Of a DNA stretch of 48,200 nt, positions 31,055 through 39,739 are shown in pieces. The position numbers were made by a program, and so were the translations under genes. Location: the NCBI GenBank assembly GCA_034659915.1, contig JAYEID010000018.1, positions 1 through 48,200 on the forward strand, read 5' to 3'. Positions within the stretch are counted from its first letter, which is position 1. Each line of letters opens with the position of its first letter. The notes under the pieces were generated by a model, which saw nothing but the letters and a program-made list of their open reading frames with translations, searched no databases and was not told the origin of the DNA. Source of the stretch: Patescibacteria group bacterium (GTDB lineage Bacteria > Patescibacteriota > WWE3 > JAUXAW01 > JAYEID01).

Positions 31055-31825
31055 TTACAGAAGCTTCAAAGGTTGATCAGAAAGAGCTTTGCCAGCTTGC
31101 TCACGGTATTGGCAATATTCACATTCAGAATTAGGTTCTGGAATCTCATCTACTTCTAGGCATTTCTTAATTTCAAAAATTGTATCTTCTACCCAAGAAT
31201 CATCACCTTTATGAGGAATTATTGACATTTCAAATTCAAGCCGCCCATCAAACTTAGGTCGGTTCCGCCCCGCATTTGCATAAACAAAGTATGCAGTATC
31301 TGAAACAGCAAAGCCCTTTTGCCTAAATATCCATTGGTAAATTTCTGCCTGTTTCTTAAACGTCTTTTTGTATTTATCATCAAGATCAATTTCTTTATTT
31401 GTACTAGTAGATTTATAGTCAACAATCACCAATTGCTCTTCTGGTGTAATCCAAAGGTCATCAATAGCTCCGTATATTTCTAGATTTGTAGACTGATGTA
31501 CCACCCGAGCCCCAGTAAAATTATCTCGCCATTCATCAAGTTGCGAATGTTGATAAGGAAGTGCTTCAATTTGGTACTTTTTCATTAATTCGTGCTGTTC
31601 CCCATTTTTACGCAAAAGATCAAATTCATTTTTAAGAAGAGCATCAACAGCAGAATTGAGAGTAAACGCAGGCCAACCTGGGCGTTTGACCCACAAGCGG
31701 CGATCAAGATAAAAACAACGAGGACATTCTAAAAACAAATCAATTTTGGAGCGACTCAAAGCATAGGTTTCTTTTCGTTGGGGATCATAGGGGCGCCACC
31801 CTTTTTGGTATTTACTCTTATTCAT
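31055..31825 (-). CDS. Cas4/RecB-like PD-(D/E)xK nuclease with Cys cluster
   Basis: A 256-aa single-domain nuclease of the PD-(D/E)XK superfamily. SRSKIDLFLECPRCFYLDRR carries C34 and C37, IYGAIDDLWI the first Asp (122/123), and LVIVDYKSTS the D136-x-K138 core. QAEIYQWIFRQ is the QxxxY motif, and a C-terminal ECEYCQYREQ pair completes a possible Fe-S cluster, as in Cas4/AddB-type nucleases. No cas genes or CRISPR array are in the window, so it is a stand-alone form, perhaps for DNA repair. Start by the long N-terminal conserved segment. Confidence 0.85.
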   Translation of the reverse strand: MNKSKYQKGWRPYDPQRKETYALSRSKIDLFLECPRCFYLDRRLWVKRPGWPAFTLNSAVDALLKNEFDLLRKNGEQHELMKKYQIEALPYQHSQLDEWRDNFTGARVVHQSTNLEIYGAIDDLWITPEEQLVIVDYKSTSTNKEIDLDDKYKKTFKKQAEIYQWIFRQKGFAVSDTAYFVYANAGRNRPKFDGRLEFEMSIIPHKGDDSWVEDTIFEIKKCLEVDEIPEPNSECEYCQYREQAGKALSDQPLKLL

Positions 31826-31867
31826 AACAACAACCTAATTGTAACATTTCCCTTACCCCAAACCAAC

Positions 31868-32875
31868 TTAAGAAGAGACTGCCAATTGTCCACATGCTGC
31901 TTGGATATCCTGACCGTAAGATTTTCTTAGTGCTACAGTTATTCCATTTTTCTCTAAGACTTGCTTAAAAGTTTCAATCTGGCGTGCTGACGGCACACTG
32001 AAGTTGTTGCTAGTGGGATTATAAGCAATAAGGTTAACCATACACAACCGGCGGCTTAGAAGCTGGCTCAGCTTCTCTGCCTGCTCCTCAGAATCATTTA
32101 TACCAGCCAAAAGCAAATACTCAAACATAACTTTACGATTGGTCTTTTCAATATAATAATCCACAGCATTCATAATTACCTGAATTGGGTATTTTTTATT
32201 AGCAGAAACTAGTCTGCTTCGAATCTTATTTGTAGGCGCATGTAAAGAAACAGCTAAATTAACCTGGAGAGGCTCCTTTGCTAATGACCTTATACCTTCT
32301 GGTATCCCGATAGTAGAAATAGATATCTTCCGTGCACCAATGTTAAAGCCTTCCCTATCATTAAAAATTAGAACAGCTCTAATAACATTGTCAAAATTTA
32401 AAAATGGCTCTCCCATTCCCATAAAAACAAGATTAGTAACCAATGATTTAGAATCACGTTGCTTTAGATACCGTCCCCACAATAAAACTTGGTTCAAAAT
32501 TTCCGAAATTGTAAGGTTACGAACAAATTCCATTTGCCCAGTTTGACAAAAAGTACACCCAATTGGACACCCAATTTGAGCTGAAACACACACCGTATTC
32601 CGTGTTGGAGCATGTTGCATAAGAACAGTTTCTATTTTTTCTCTGTCATCCAAAGTCAACAACCCTTTTGCAGTTCTTTTATCCTTAGATTCTAAAATAT
32701 CCGCTTTTATACCTAAAGGAAATTTCCTCCTTAACTCTGTTCTTAATTCTTGGGGTAGAGTAGTAACCTCATCCCAACCTGACACATAGTTTTGAAATAA
32801 CGCCTTTTTAACTTGCTCCCAGCGATAATCAGGTTCACTTTTCAAAAATTCTTTTACTGCAAAGTAATCAAACAT
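31868..32875 (-). CDS. rlmN: Dual-specificity 23S rRNA/tRNA methyltransferase RlmN
   Basis: A 335-aa radical SAM methyltransferase that makes m2A at 23S A2503 and tRNA A37. The 4Fe-4S motif CxxxCxxC is C103, C107, C110 (CPIGCTFCQTGQ). Other family blocks are LVFMGMGEPFLNFDNV, KISISTIGIPEGIRSLA, VNLAVSLHAPTNKIRSRL, and the C-terminal ALRKSYGQDIQAACGQL with the catalytic Cys. Full length. No Shine-Dalgarno site. Confidence 0.96.
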   Translation of the reverse strand: MFDYFAVKEFLKSEPDYRWEQVKKALFQNYVSGWDEVTTLPQELRTELRRKFPLGIKADILESKDKRTAKGLLTLDDREKIETVLMQHAPTRNTVCVSAQIGCPIGCTFCQTGQMEFVRNLTISEILNQVLLWGRYLKQRDSKSLVTNLVFMGMGEPFLNFDNVIRAVLIFNDREGFNIGARKISISTIGIPEGIRSLAKEPLQVNLAVSLHAPTNKIRSRLVSANKKYPIQVIMNAVDYYIEKTNRKVMFEYLLLAGINDSEEQAEKLSQLLSRRLCMVNLIAYNPTSNNFSVPSARQIETFKQVLEKNGITVALRKSYGQDIQAACGQLAVSS

Positions 32876-33020
32876 TTCTGCATTTATCTTAACAAACGAA
32901 CTTAAAACTGTCTTGGTAGTTAAATAACTACTTTCTTCCCCACTAATAAGAACATCGCAGCTTCTAAATTTGCGCTATTTAGCTTTTCCAAAATTTTTTG
33001 CTACAATAACCTTAAATCAT

Positions 33021-33782
33021 ATGGCAAGGAAATCCTACAAAAAAGGTTCTAGTTACAAATCAAGTTACCTATCTAAACAAGACTGGAGAAATCTCCGTAT
33101 TCTCCTTTTTTCCTTAATTGGAACCGGCGCTGTCCTGACTTTATTTTATCTGTTCCTTACCCGTATAGCACCAAACATTGATGTGTTTTGGAGTGCAATC
33201 CGGCCGGGCAGTCCAGCACCTGCAGAAACCCAAGACCGCATCCCACCAGCCCCACCACAACTTTTAACCCTACCAGAAGCTACAGACCAAGACACTTTAA
33301 ACATTTCTGGTTATGCTGAACCAGGTGCCAAAGTTGTACTCCACCTTAACGAGTCAAAAACCAGTGAGGTGGTAGTGGATAAGGAAGGAAGTTTTACTTT
33401 TGAAAGCATTACCCTCTTTGACGGGGAAAATAGGATTGAAGTAGAAACAATTGATGAAGCTGGAAATGTTTGTCGACAACCTGCTACCCACACTATTATT
33501 TTTGACGAGGAAGAACCTGAACTTACAGTTGACCAACCAAAAGAAGGAGAAGAGTTCGAAGGAAAAGACAAGGAAACAATCACAATCAAGGGCATGACTG
33601 AACCAGATACCAAAATAACAATAAATGGTCAGTGGGTAAGAGTAGGGGAGGAGGGTAATTTTGAACACTCGCTTAAGTTAGAAGAGGGGGACAACCAGAT
33701 TGAAATAATTGCTGAAAATAAAGCAGGAAATGAAACTAAACAAGAAATTACTGTAAAATACGAGGCTCCAGAAGAAGACTAA
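33021..33782 (+). CDS. Signal-anchored protein with two Ig-like repeats
   Basis: About 253 aa from the Met at 33021 (MARKSYKKGSSYK); the longer in-frame start at 32970 adds a doubtful stretch. A basic cytosolic tail is followed by a membrane anchor (about residues 26-48), a Pro-rich linker (APAETQDRIPPAPPQLLTL), and two bacterial Ig-like repeats of roughly 85 residues. These share the pattern ISGYAEPGAKVVLHLN..GSFTFES..DGENRIEVETIDEAGN and IKGMTEPDTKITING..GNFEHSLKL..GDNQIEIIAENKAGN. It is probably displayed outside the membrane as a structural or adhesion protein. No catalytic motif. Confidence 0.85.
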   Translation: MARKSYKKGSSYKSSYLSKQDWRNLRILLFSLIGTGAVLTLFYLFLTRIAPNIDVFWSAIRPGSPAPAETQDRIPPAPPQLLTLPEATDQDTLNISGYAEPGAKVVLHLNESKTSEVVVDKEGSFTFESITLFDGENRIEVETIDEAGNVCRQPATHTIIFDEEEPELTVDQPKEGEEFEGKDKETITIKGMTEPDTKITINGQWVRVGEEGNFEHSLKLEEGDNQIEIIAENKAGNETKQEITVKYEAPEED

Positions 33783-34090
33783 ATCGTCAATTCTAAATTT
33801 TAAATTTAAAATTTTAAACTAAAAATTACTTTCGTAGGGAAGGAGTAAAATTTTTTTAGCCCCCCTACTCTTGTTAGAAAAAACGCGTGAAAAAACAAAC
33901 ACTTCCTTGAAACATGCTAATTTAAATTTTAATTTTGGCTGGGATGGTAATAATTAGATTGAATTGGAGAAAAAAACCAATATCTACCTGTTATTTGAAA
34001 CAATTTTTAGTACTAATTTTCCAAGAATTACGTAACTACAAAAAGACCACAGTCCCCTACCCTATTTCCCAACTTAAAAGTCGCCAAAGC
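33783..34090. other. AT-rich gene-free gap
   Basis: The only clear feature is the palindrome TAAATTTTAAATTTAAAATT (from about 33791), which recurs at 30978-31002. A GTAGGG/CCCTAC pair near 33835-33868 could be a weak terminator. No gene seen. Confidence 0.5.
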
Positions 34091-35401
34091 CTAATCTGTT
34101 AGTGCTACAGCTATTGATAACCATAGGCAAATAACAACTGGTGAGTAGAATAAAGAATTAATAAAGTTAGATTCCATAAATAAACCTCCTAAACTTGCTA
34201 GTAAGCTAAGAGAGAAATAGCTATTTCTCCTTTTGCTACCCGTTACCTCTTCAAGTGACTGCCAAGCAACGCTCCCATACAACCAAAGATACGAAATTAA
34301 CCCCAAAAGCCCGGTTGTTACCCAAACAAGAAGAATACTGGAATCAGACCCGGCACCGGCATGGCCACTATCTACTGGAACACCCCGTTCGGTACGAAAA
34401 TAGCCTGCTCGCTCTTGTGCGTAACGAAAGGCATTGAATCCTACCCCCAAGACCGGATACTTCCTTATAATTTCGAAAGTCCTCTGCCACGAAATGAGCC
34501 GAAAATGCGCCGAATCCGCCGGGTCCGTAATCCCCGAAATTCGGGTTTGAACGCGGGGAATAAAAAAATAAGCCGAGAAGAACATCAACACCATAAGAAA
34601 TAGGAGTTTGCGCGACTTTAGAATCCCAAAAACTCCCAAAACTACGGCAAACATACCCCAAGCACTACGCGAGAACGTAAGTAACAAAGCAATTACAAGT
34701 ATTATGGAAAGTACAGTTAAACCAGCAAGGGAAGTGGTAAAAAAATCCCAAATTCCAAAAACCAAGTTCCAAACATTTGAAATTTGAAATTTGTTATTTG
34801 GTGCTTCTTTTGGGGAATGGTCAAAAAGGAAAAATAATCTAGACAGCAATAAACATAGGCAGAGTACAAAATACGCCCCCAAAAAGTTCGGGTCGAGCCA
34901 GGTCGATACCATTCTATTTTTGTGCGGGTCCCACCCCAACTCTGGATCAAGTTGAGACAAATCAGGGAAAATTGCAAGCTGCACAAATCCCAGCATAGCT
35001 AACACCACGCCTGCAGCAATTAAAGTGTTTATTACTTGGTACCTAATACTTGAATCTTTTCCAAACAAATCAGAAGCAACAAAGTAAACACCGGAATAAA
35101 CAACCCAACGTACCCAATAACCGGCGGCAACAATACCTTCACGCGCATCAACCCAACGGAAGCCGTTAACAAGCGATATAAAAGCAATAAAGGAAAAAAC
35201 AAAAATAGGGAGCCACAGCGGCGGAAGTTTCATTTTTTTCTCAATCCCCAATTTATAAACCATCCAACCCCCAACTAAACCAACCGCTAAAAAATCCCAA
35301 ATATAGATATTGACATTTCCACCAAAAAAAGACAACCTCCCAAACTGCCCCAAACAAAACGAAAATATCAAACTATAAATCAACAATTTATCAAGTCTCA
35401 T
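34091..35401 (-). CDS. O-antigen ligase/polymerase-type membrane protein
   Basis: A 436-aa polytopic protein with about 10-12 membrane segments and a large loop. Family features are the VVYSGVYFVASDLFG segment, WLDPNFLGAYFVL, FSRSAWGMFAVVLG, and the loop RTFEIIRKYPVLGVGFNAFRYAQERAG..DSGHAGAGSDSSILLVWVTTGLLGL, typical of Wzy_C/WaaL-type ligases. It joins or polymerises surface glycans. Between two membrane segments the loop SPKEAPNNKFQISNVWNLVF and GIWDFFTT is encoded by a dispersed AT-rich repeat (34741-34806), an in-frame insertion. It lies in a cluster with GT2 and flippase genes. Confidence 0.88.
   Translation of the reverse strand: MRLDKLLIYSLIFSFCLGQFGRLSFFGGNVNIYIWDFLAVGLVGGWMVYKLGIEKKMKLPPLWLPIFVFSFIAFISLVNGFRWVDAREGIVAAGYWVRWVVYSGVYFVASDLFGKDSSIRYQVINTLIAAGVVLAMLGFVQLAIFPDLSQLDPELGWDPHKNRMVSTWLDPNFLGAYFVLCLCLLLSRLFFLFDHSPKEAPNNKFQISNVWNLVFGIWDFFTTSLAGLTVLSIILVIALLLTFSRSAWGMFAVVLGVFGILKSRKLLFLMVLMFFSAYFFIPRVQTRISGITDPADSAHFRLISWQRTFEIIRKYPVLGVGFNAFRYAQERAGYFRTERGVPVDSGHAGAGSDSSILLVWVTTGLLGLISYLWLYGSVAWQSLEEVTGSKRRNSYFSLSLLASLGGLFMESNFINSLFYSPVVICLWLSIAVALTD
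34741..34806. repeat. Dispersed AT-rich repeat inside the O-antigen ligase gene
   Basis: Contains CCAAGTTCCAAACATTTG and TATTTGGTGCTTC on the plus strand; the same family as 22690-22787, 25663-25695 and 30597-30672. It is translated in frame as NKFQISNVWNLVFGIWDF. Confidence 0.7.
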
Positions 35402-35422
35402 AAAATTTTAAGCCCCCGGGGC

Positions 35423-36340
35423 TTAGAAATTGGTCATGCCTTGGTTATAATAATAACGGCAGACAAGCCAGAATATTGGGGGGCAATATAGTCGTGTTTC
35501 CAGATATTTTGCCAGAGGGTCCAGCAATTTCATAGTTAATCTATTAACAAGAGGCTTTGTCAATTTATATTTCAAATCGTCACGGAAATAATTTTCTATT
35601 TCGGGATGTTTTTCTCTAAATTTGGCAATTGCCTTTCCGTACACATGCCGGCGCGCACAGACGTTTTCTAACATCTTAAAGTCTTTGTGGTATCCAAGTG
35701 CTTCTTCACTATAAAATAGGCGCATGCCAGCTTTCTGGAGCCTTAAGCCCAGTTTTGTATCTTCATATGCAAGTGATCCGCCCGCCGAAAAGGTTTCGTC
35801 GAAGCCACCGTTTTCAAGAAAGAACGCCTTTTTCAGCGAAACATTACCTGTATAAAAATTTAGAAAGTTAGTTTCCATATCATGTTCCAAACCGGTAAAA
35901 TCAACCATGGGCCCACCGCGTTCCAACCAACGCATAAAGGGCGTCACCTCCAAGTCCGCGTGCCATGAAGTTTTACCCACCAGAGCAATTTCTTTCCCAG
36001 GGTGCTTTTGATGCCAATCATAGTGCTTTTCTAACAGCTTTGGCACAGCAATGATATCCACATCTAAAAACAAAATTACACTGCCCTGGGCCTGCTTGAC
36101 CCCAAAATTACGGGCAGCGGCGGGGCCTTTGTTACGATTGTTTCGAAAAAGCCTAATTGGATACTTACTCTCAAGCTCTTTGAAAATTTTATATGTATTG
36201 TCCGTAGAAGCATCATCAATAACAATTATCTCGTAGCGCTCTTTGTCTAAGCTTTGACTGAAAAGAGAATCTATAACTTCCTCCACAACACCTTCGCGAT
36301 TATAGGCAGGAATTACTATACTAAGGCTTAGTTTTTTCAT
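35423..36340 (-). CDS. Family 2 glycosyltransferase
   Basis: A 305-aa GT-A enzyme: LSIVIPAYNREGVVEEVIDSLFSQ, IIVIDDASTDNTYKIF, NKGPAAARNFGVKQAQGSVILFLDVDIIA (DVD as the DxD site), and an acceptor region ETFSAGGSLAYEDTKLGLRLQKAG. The C-terminal part is basic and amphipathic, possibly for membrane contact. It sits between the O-antigen ligase and the flippase, so it probably adds a sugar to the lipid-linked repeat unit that these export and ligate. Donor and acceptor cannot be read from sequence. Confidence 0.92.
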   Translation of the reverse strand: MKKLSLSIVIPAYNREGVVEEVIDSLFSQSLDKERYEIIVIDDASTDNTYKIFKELESKYPIRLFRNNRNKGPAAARNFGVKQAQGSVILFLDVDIIAVPKLLEKHYDWHQKHPGKEIALVGKTSWHADLEVTPFMRWLERGGPMVDFTGLEHDMETNFLNFYTGNVSLKKAFFLENGGFDETFSAGGSLAYEDTKLGLRLQKAGMRLFYSEEALGYHKDFKMLENVCARRHVYGKAIAKFREKHPEIENYFRDDLKYKLTKPLVNRLTMKLLDPLAKYLETRLYCPPIFWLVCRYYYNQGMTNF

Positions 36341-36469
36341 TACTTCTCTACAAATTACCTGCGATCTCCTTGGCGCAGGTTAAAACAGGCTACTTTATCC
36401 AGTGTAGCGGATTCGGCGCCGCGTACACTACATAGTACTGCATTTAGTCTACGCCTCGCAAAGTGCGAA

Positions 36470-37738
36470 CTAAAGTTCGCTACTACAAGACACTAAAAGC
36501 GATTTCCTCAAAGCAACTACCAGCAATACCAAAACAAAGACTTCCGTTACGCCAGTAATCACTGCTGCTGCCGTATAAGTATAGCGGGGGATATAAATCA
36601 TATTTAAAACAATATTTAGAACCGTAGCCGCGCCGTAGATCCAAGGCAGTACTTTTTGCTTTTCCAACACCAAAACAGTACGGCTAAGAAGTGAAGTGAG
36701 AAAAAACACAGGAAGTGAATAAAGAAGTGTTCTTAAAACTTTAACCGAAGCTCCAAAACCCGACCCCGCAACAAAATAAATTAGATGTGGCGCTAAAGGA
36801 ATTCCCACAACCACTCCTAAAATAGAAACTGCCAACAAAAAACTAACTGACTTCCCAAGTACAGGGAAAAGCTTTTCCCCCTCGTTTACCTTTTCCACCA
36901 TAAAAGGATAAACAGAATTCATAAAAAAGAAAGGCAAAGTCAAAATAACTTCAAATATTTTGAAAGCAGAGCTGTAAAAACCAACCGCAGAATTATTAGA
37001 AACAGTTGTTTTCAAAGGTAAGGCCGAAAGCATTAAACTATCAATCTTAAAGTCAAAAATATTAAAAATCAGGGCTAAACCAACGGGGAGAGCCATTTTA
37101 AACAGCTTCTTAGCTCTAGCGGGGCACCACTCTAGCTTCTTGAAGCTAACAAACCGGGAAACCAAAAGGGAAGCAGAAAAAGCCATTGTACTGTAACCAA
37201 TCAAGGAACCAAGGGCGACCCAAAGAACCGGCTTGCCCAAAAAAATCATTGCAATTGAAAATGCCAAGCCCCCCAAAGAGCCTATGACTTGCGATATCAG
37301 CTGTAAATTATAAGCAAGTTTAGCTTGGAAGAGAACTTGAGCCGTAGAATAAAAGCTCATCACAAACAGTGTGACCAAGTTTAAGGTAGCACCAAGTTTT
37401 ACGTCCGCATCATAAGGAAGAACTGCAAAAAGAGTAAAAAGCGCAACTGCTGTGAAAAAAACCGCAAGAATCAACCGAAGGACGAGTAAATTGGAAAAAA
37501 GAACTTGAGTCTTTTCTTCTCTCTTCTTAATCTCTCGCACAACAATTTCATTAAACCCAAACTGAACCATAATCCAAAACAACGCGGGGAAGGTAGTCAT
37601 AATCATGAATTGGCCAAAACCTTCAGGGCCAAACCTACGCGTCACTAACATAGTAACCGCAAGCGTTGAAAATGCAGTAATAATTTTGCCAACCACCTGC
37701 ATTGCGGTGTTTTTAGCAACAACTCGGCGAGTAGACAT
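36470..37738 (-). CDS. Polysaccharide flippase (Wzx/MATE-like)
   Basis: About 422 aa with roughly 12-14 hydrophobic segments. The N-terminal NTAMQVVGKIITAFSTLAVTMLVTRRFGPEGFGQFMIM is typical of the polysaccharide-transporter family (MVF clan), and KMALPVGLALIFNIFDFKIDSLMLSAL marks the second half. It would flip lipid-linked oligosaccharide across the membrane for the ligase at 34091. I chose the Met at 37738 (MSTRRVVAKN); the longer start at 37768 adds ten odd residues. No Shine-Dalgarno site. Confidence 0.92.
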   Translation of the reverse strand: MSTRRVVAKNTAMQVVGKIITAFSTLAVTMLVTRRFGPEGFGQFMIMTTFPALFWIMVQFGFNEIVVREIKKREEKTQVLFSNLLVLRLILAVFFTAVALFTLFAVLPYDADVKLGATLNLVTLFVMSFYSTAQVLFQAKLAYNLQLISQVIGSLGGLAFSIAMIFLGKPVLWVALGSLIGYSTMAFSASLLVSRFVSFKKLEWCPARAKKLFKMALPVGLALIFNIFDFKIDSLMLSALPLKTTVSNNSAVGFYSSAFKIFEVILTLPFFFMNSVYPFMVEKVNEGEKLFPVLGKSVSFLLAVSILGVVVGIPLAPHLIYFVAGSGFGASVKVLRTLLYSLPVFFLTSLLSRTVLVLEKQKVLPWIYGAATVLNIVLNMIYIPRYTYTAAAVITGVTEVFVLVLLVVALRKSLLVSCSSEL

Positions 37739-37929
37739 GAAGGTATAATAGCACACGAGGGTAACCAAAATATGTTAAATTTTAGACCTTAGAGGTGAAG
37801 AGCAAAATAAGGAAAAACAAAAACAGGGAGGCGTTGACTGCTGCTTATTGATTGCTAATTGTTAATTGTTAGTTAGTAGCTGAAACTGAAAAATGAAGTT
37901 TGTAAGATACAAGCTGATCGCTGATTGAC

Positions 37930-38006
37930 TGGTGGTTGCGCCTGGATTCGAACCAGGGACCTCCACAATGTGAGTGTGGCGCTCTAACCAACTGAGCTAC
38001 GCAACC
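37930..38006 (-). tRNA. tRNA-Val (CAC)
   Basis: The reverse complement has acceptor GGTTGCG/CGCAACC, anticodon stem CCACA/TGTGG, loop CTCACAT giving anticodon CAC, T-arm CCTGG-TTCGAAT-CCAGG, and an encoded CCA (37930-37932). Confidence 0.96.
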
Positions 38007-38106
38007 TTATTCTCATCCGCAAAGAATCTTTTCTACAAATCTACGATAATCATATCATACCAGGAAGGTGCTTGCAGCCCAAATTTAAGAGAGTTAACAT
38101 AATCAC

Positions 38107-38685
38107 ATGCTAAAAAACTTTCTTAAATCACTGGGAAATCTAATTCTAGATACGATAGAGGTCCTTGTTATGGCACTTGCTCTATTTGCAGTCGCCTATT
38201 TATTCCTTTTCCAACCTCACCAAATTAATGGAAATTCAATGTTTCCAAATTTCCGGGACAAAGAAATGTTAATTACAGAAAAAGTTTCTTTTTACCTTCG
38301 TAAACCACAACGGGGAGAGATAATTGTGTTTAAGTACCCCAAAGCTCATGAATATGACTATATTAAAAGAGTAGTTGGATTACCGGGAGAAACAATTCAA
38401 ATAAAGAACAGGAAGGTGTTTATTTACAATGACGAGCATCCGCAAGGAGTTGCTTTGGAAGAACCTTATCTTTACAACCCAGAAACTGAAGGAGGTACTT
38501 TTCTCAAAGAAGGAGAAAAATTTCAAATCCCAGAAGGAGAGTACTTTTTAATGGGTGACAATAGAGCACGAAGTTCGGATTCTCGCGATTGGGGTACTGT
38601 ACAAGAAGGAGAAATTGTTGGCAAAGCTTGGTTTAGGTATTGGCCACCGCAAACTTTTGCAGTTATTGATCAGCCACAATACTAA
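38107..38685 (+). CDS. lepB: Signal peptidase I
   Basis: A 192-aa type I signal peptidase with a Ser-Lys dyad: S44 in NGNSMFPNF and K88 in [13 protein letters not shown]. It has one N-terminal membrane segment (about residues 15-36) and box D/E residues [18 protein letters not shown]. It removes signal peptides outside the membrane. No Shine-Dalgarno. Its 3' end overlaps the convergent L27 gene by 23 bp. Confidence 0.96.
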   Translation: MLKNFLKSLGNLILDTIEVLVMALALFAVAYLFLFQPHQINGNSMFPNFRDKEMLITEKVSFYLRKPQRGEIIVFKYPKAHEYDYIKRVVGLPGETIQIKNRKVFIYNDEHPQGVALEEPYLYNPETEGGTFLKEGEKFQIPEGEYFLMGDNRARSSDSRDWGTVQEGEIVGKAWFRYWPPQTFAVIDQPQY

Positions 38686-38923
38686 CCTTTTTCTTTCCCT
38701 TCCGAACATTGCTAAATTCTACCTGACCTGGCTTTTCAGCATACAAGGTGTAATCCTTACCCATACCTACATTAATACCAGGATGATACGTAGAACCACG
38801 TTGACGTACCAAGATCTGACCAGCTTTGACAGCTTGCCCGTGATTTACTTTTAACCCCAATCTTTTTCCTCTTGGAGTTGTTTTTTGTCTTGCGCCTGCA
38901 CCAGCAGCTTTTCTTTTAGCCAT
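38663..38923 (-). CDS. rpmA: 50S ribosomal protein L27
   Basis: An 86-aa L27. [62 protein letters not shown] is canonical apart from the N-terminus, where the usual GGG..NGRDS tract is replaced by [15 protein letters not shown]. The tail reaches the peptidyl-transferase centre. It follows rplU in the usual L21-L27 order. It overlaps lepB at the 3' end. Confidence 0.95.
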   Translation of the reverse strand: MAKRKAAGAGARQKTTPRGKRLGLKVNHGQAVKAGQILVRQRGSTYHPGINVGMGKDYTLYAEKPGQVEFSNVRKGKKKVSIVADQ

Positions 38924-39005
38924 AGGAATACAGATCTTTGCGGATTAATAGCTGATTTTTGCTAATCTCAACCCACTAAAACCATCAATAAACAGTATCT
39001 CAATG

Positions 39006-39545
39006 TTATTTTAATTTCGTAATTATCTCATCTGCGCCTTTTTCACCAATTCCTTTTATTTCCATTAGTTCCTTTTTATTCATCTCACTCAGCTTCGAAA
39101 GATCTGTTTTACCCGCATCCTTGAGCGCATTTTCTGTCCTTGTTGACAGACCCAAAGAATCTATATCTACTTTCTCTTCTCTAATAGGTTCCTTTTCTTC
39201 AGCCTTAAGCTCCTTCGTTTTTTTCCCTTTTCCTGTTATTTCCAAAACTTCCAAAACAGAAATTGGCTGTCGATGACCTTTTTTGCGGCGGTAACGTGAT
39301 TTTGATCGAAACCTGCGAACATAAATTTTTTCATCTTTCCCATGTTCTACTACTTTCAAAGCTACATTAAAATTCTTTACTTCCGGAAGCCCAATTTCTA
39401 GATTTTTACCCTTCGAAATAAGAAAGGGTGTAACTTCAAAGGTATCACCTTCTTTATAAGGCACACGATTAACTTTTAATTTATCCCCTGGCGAAACAAG
39501 AAACTGACTCCCTGCCAAAGGAATTACCGCATAATCCATCGCCAT
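39006..39545 (-). CDS. rplU: 50S ribosomal protein L21 with C-terminal alpha-CTD-like domain
   Basis: A 179-aa protein. Residues 1 to about 105 are L21 (YAVIPLAGSQFLVSPGDKLKVNRVP, FRSKSRYRRKKGHRQ). A charged linker (KKTKELKAEEKEPIREEK) leads to residues 126-179, a helix-hairpin-helix domain IDSLGLSTRTENALKDAGKTDLSKLSEMNKKELMEIKGIGEKGADEI. The last part resembles the RNA-polymerase alpha C-terminal domain (LSxRxxNxLKxAG..L..L..KIxGxGxK). L21 normally ends near 103 aa, so this is a domain fusion. The tail may touch RNA, DNA or polymerase. Operon with rpmA. Confidence 0.93.
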   Translation of the reverse strand: MAMDYAVIPLAGSQFLVSPGDKLKVNRVPYKEGDTFEVTPFLISKGKNLEIGLPEVKNFNVALKVVEHGKDEKIYVRRFRSKSRYRRKKGHRQPISVLEVLEITGKGKKTKELKAEEKEPIREEKVDIDSLGLSTRTENALKDAGKTDLSKLSEMNKKELMEIKGIGEKGADEIITKLK

Positions 39546-39739
39546 GTGATTTTACACCAAAAAGCCTGTAAACTCAAGTATTAGAAATATTAACAGTGGA
39601 AAGCGAAATCGAACCTCCGGAAGTCTCGATAACTAAATAACAGATTTCAAATTACAAGTTACGCGTTACCAGTTACTAATCTCTAATTACTAAATACTAA
39701 TTGCAAAGTATTGTCTGCAGCAGGGTCGGAAGGCGGGGT

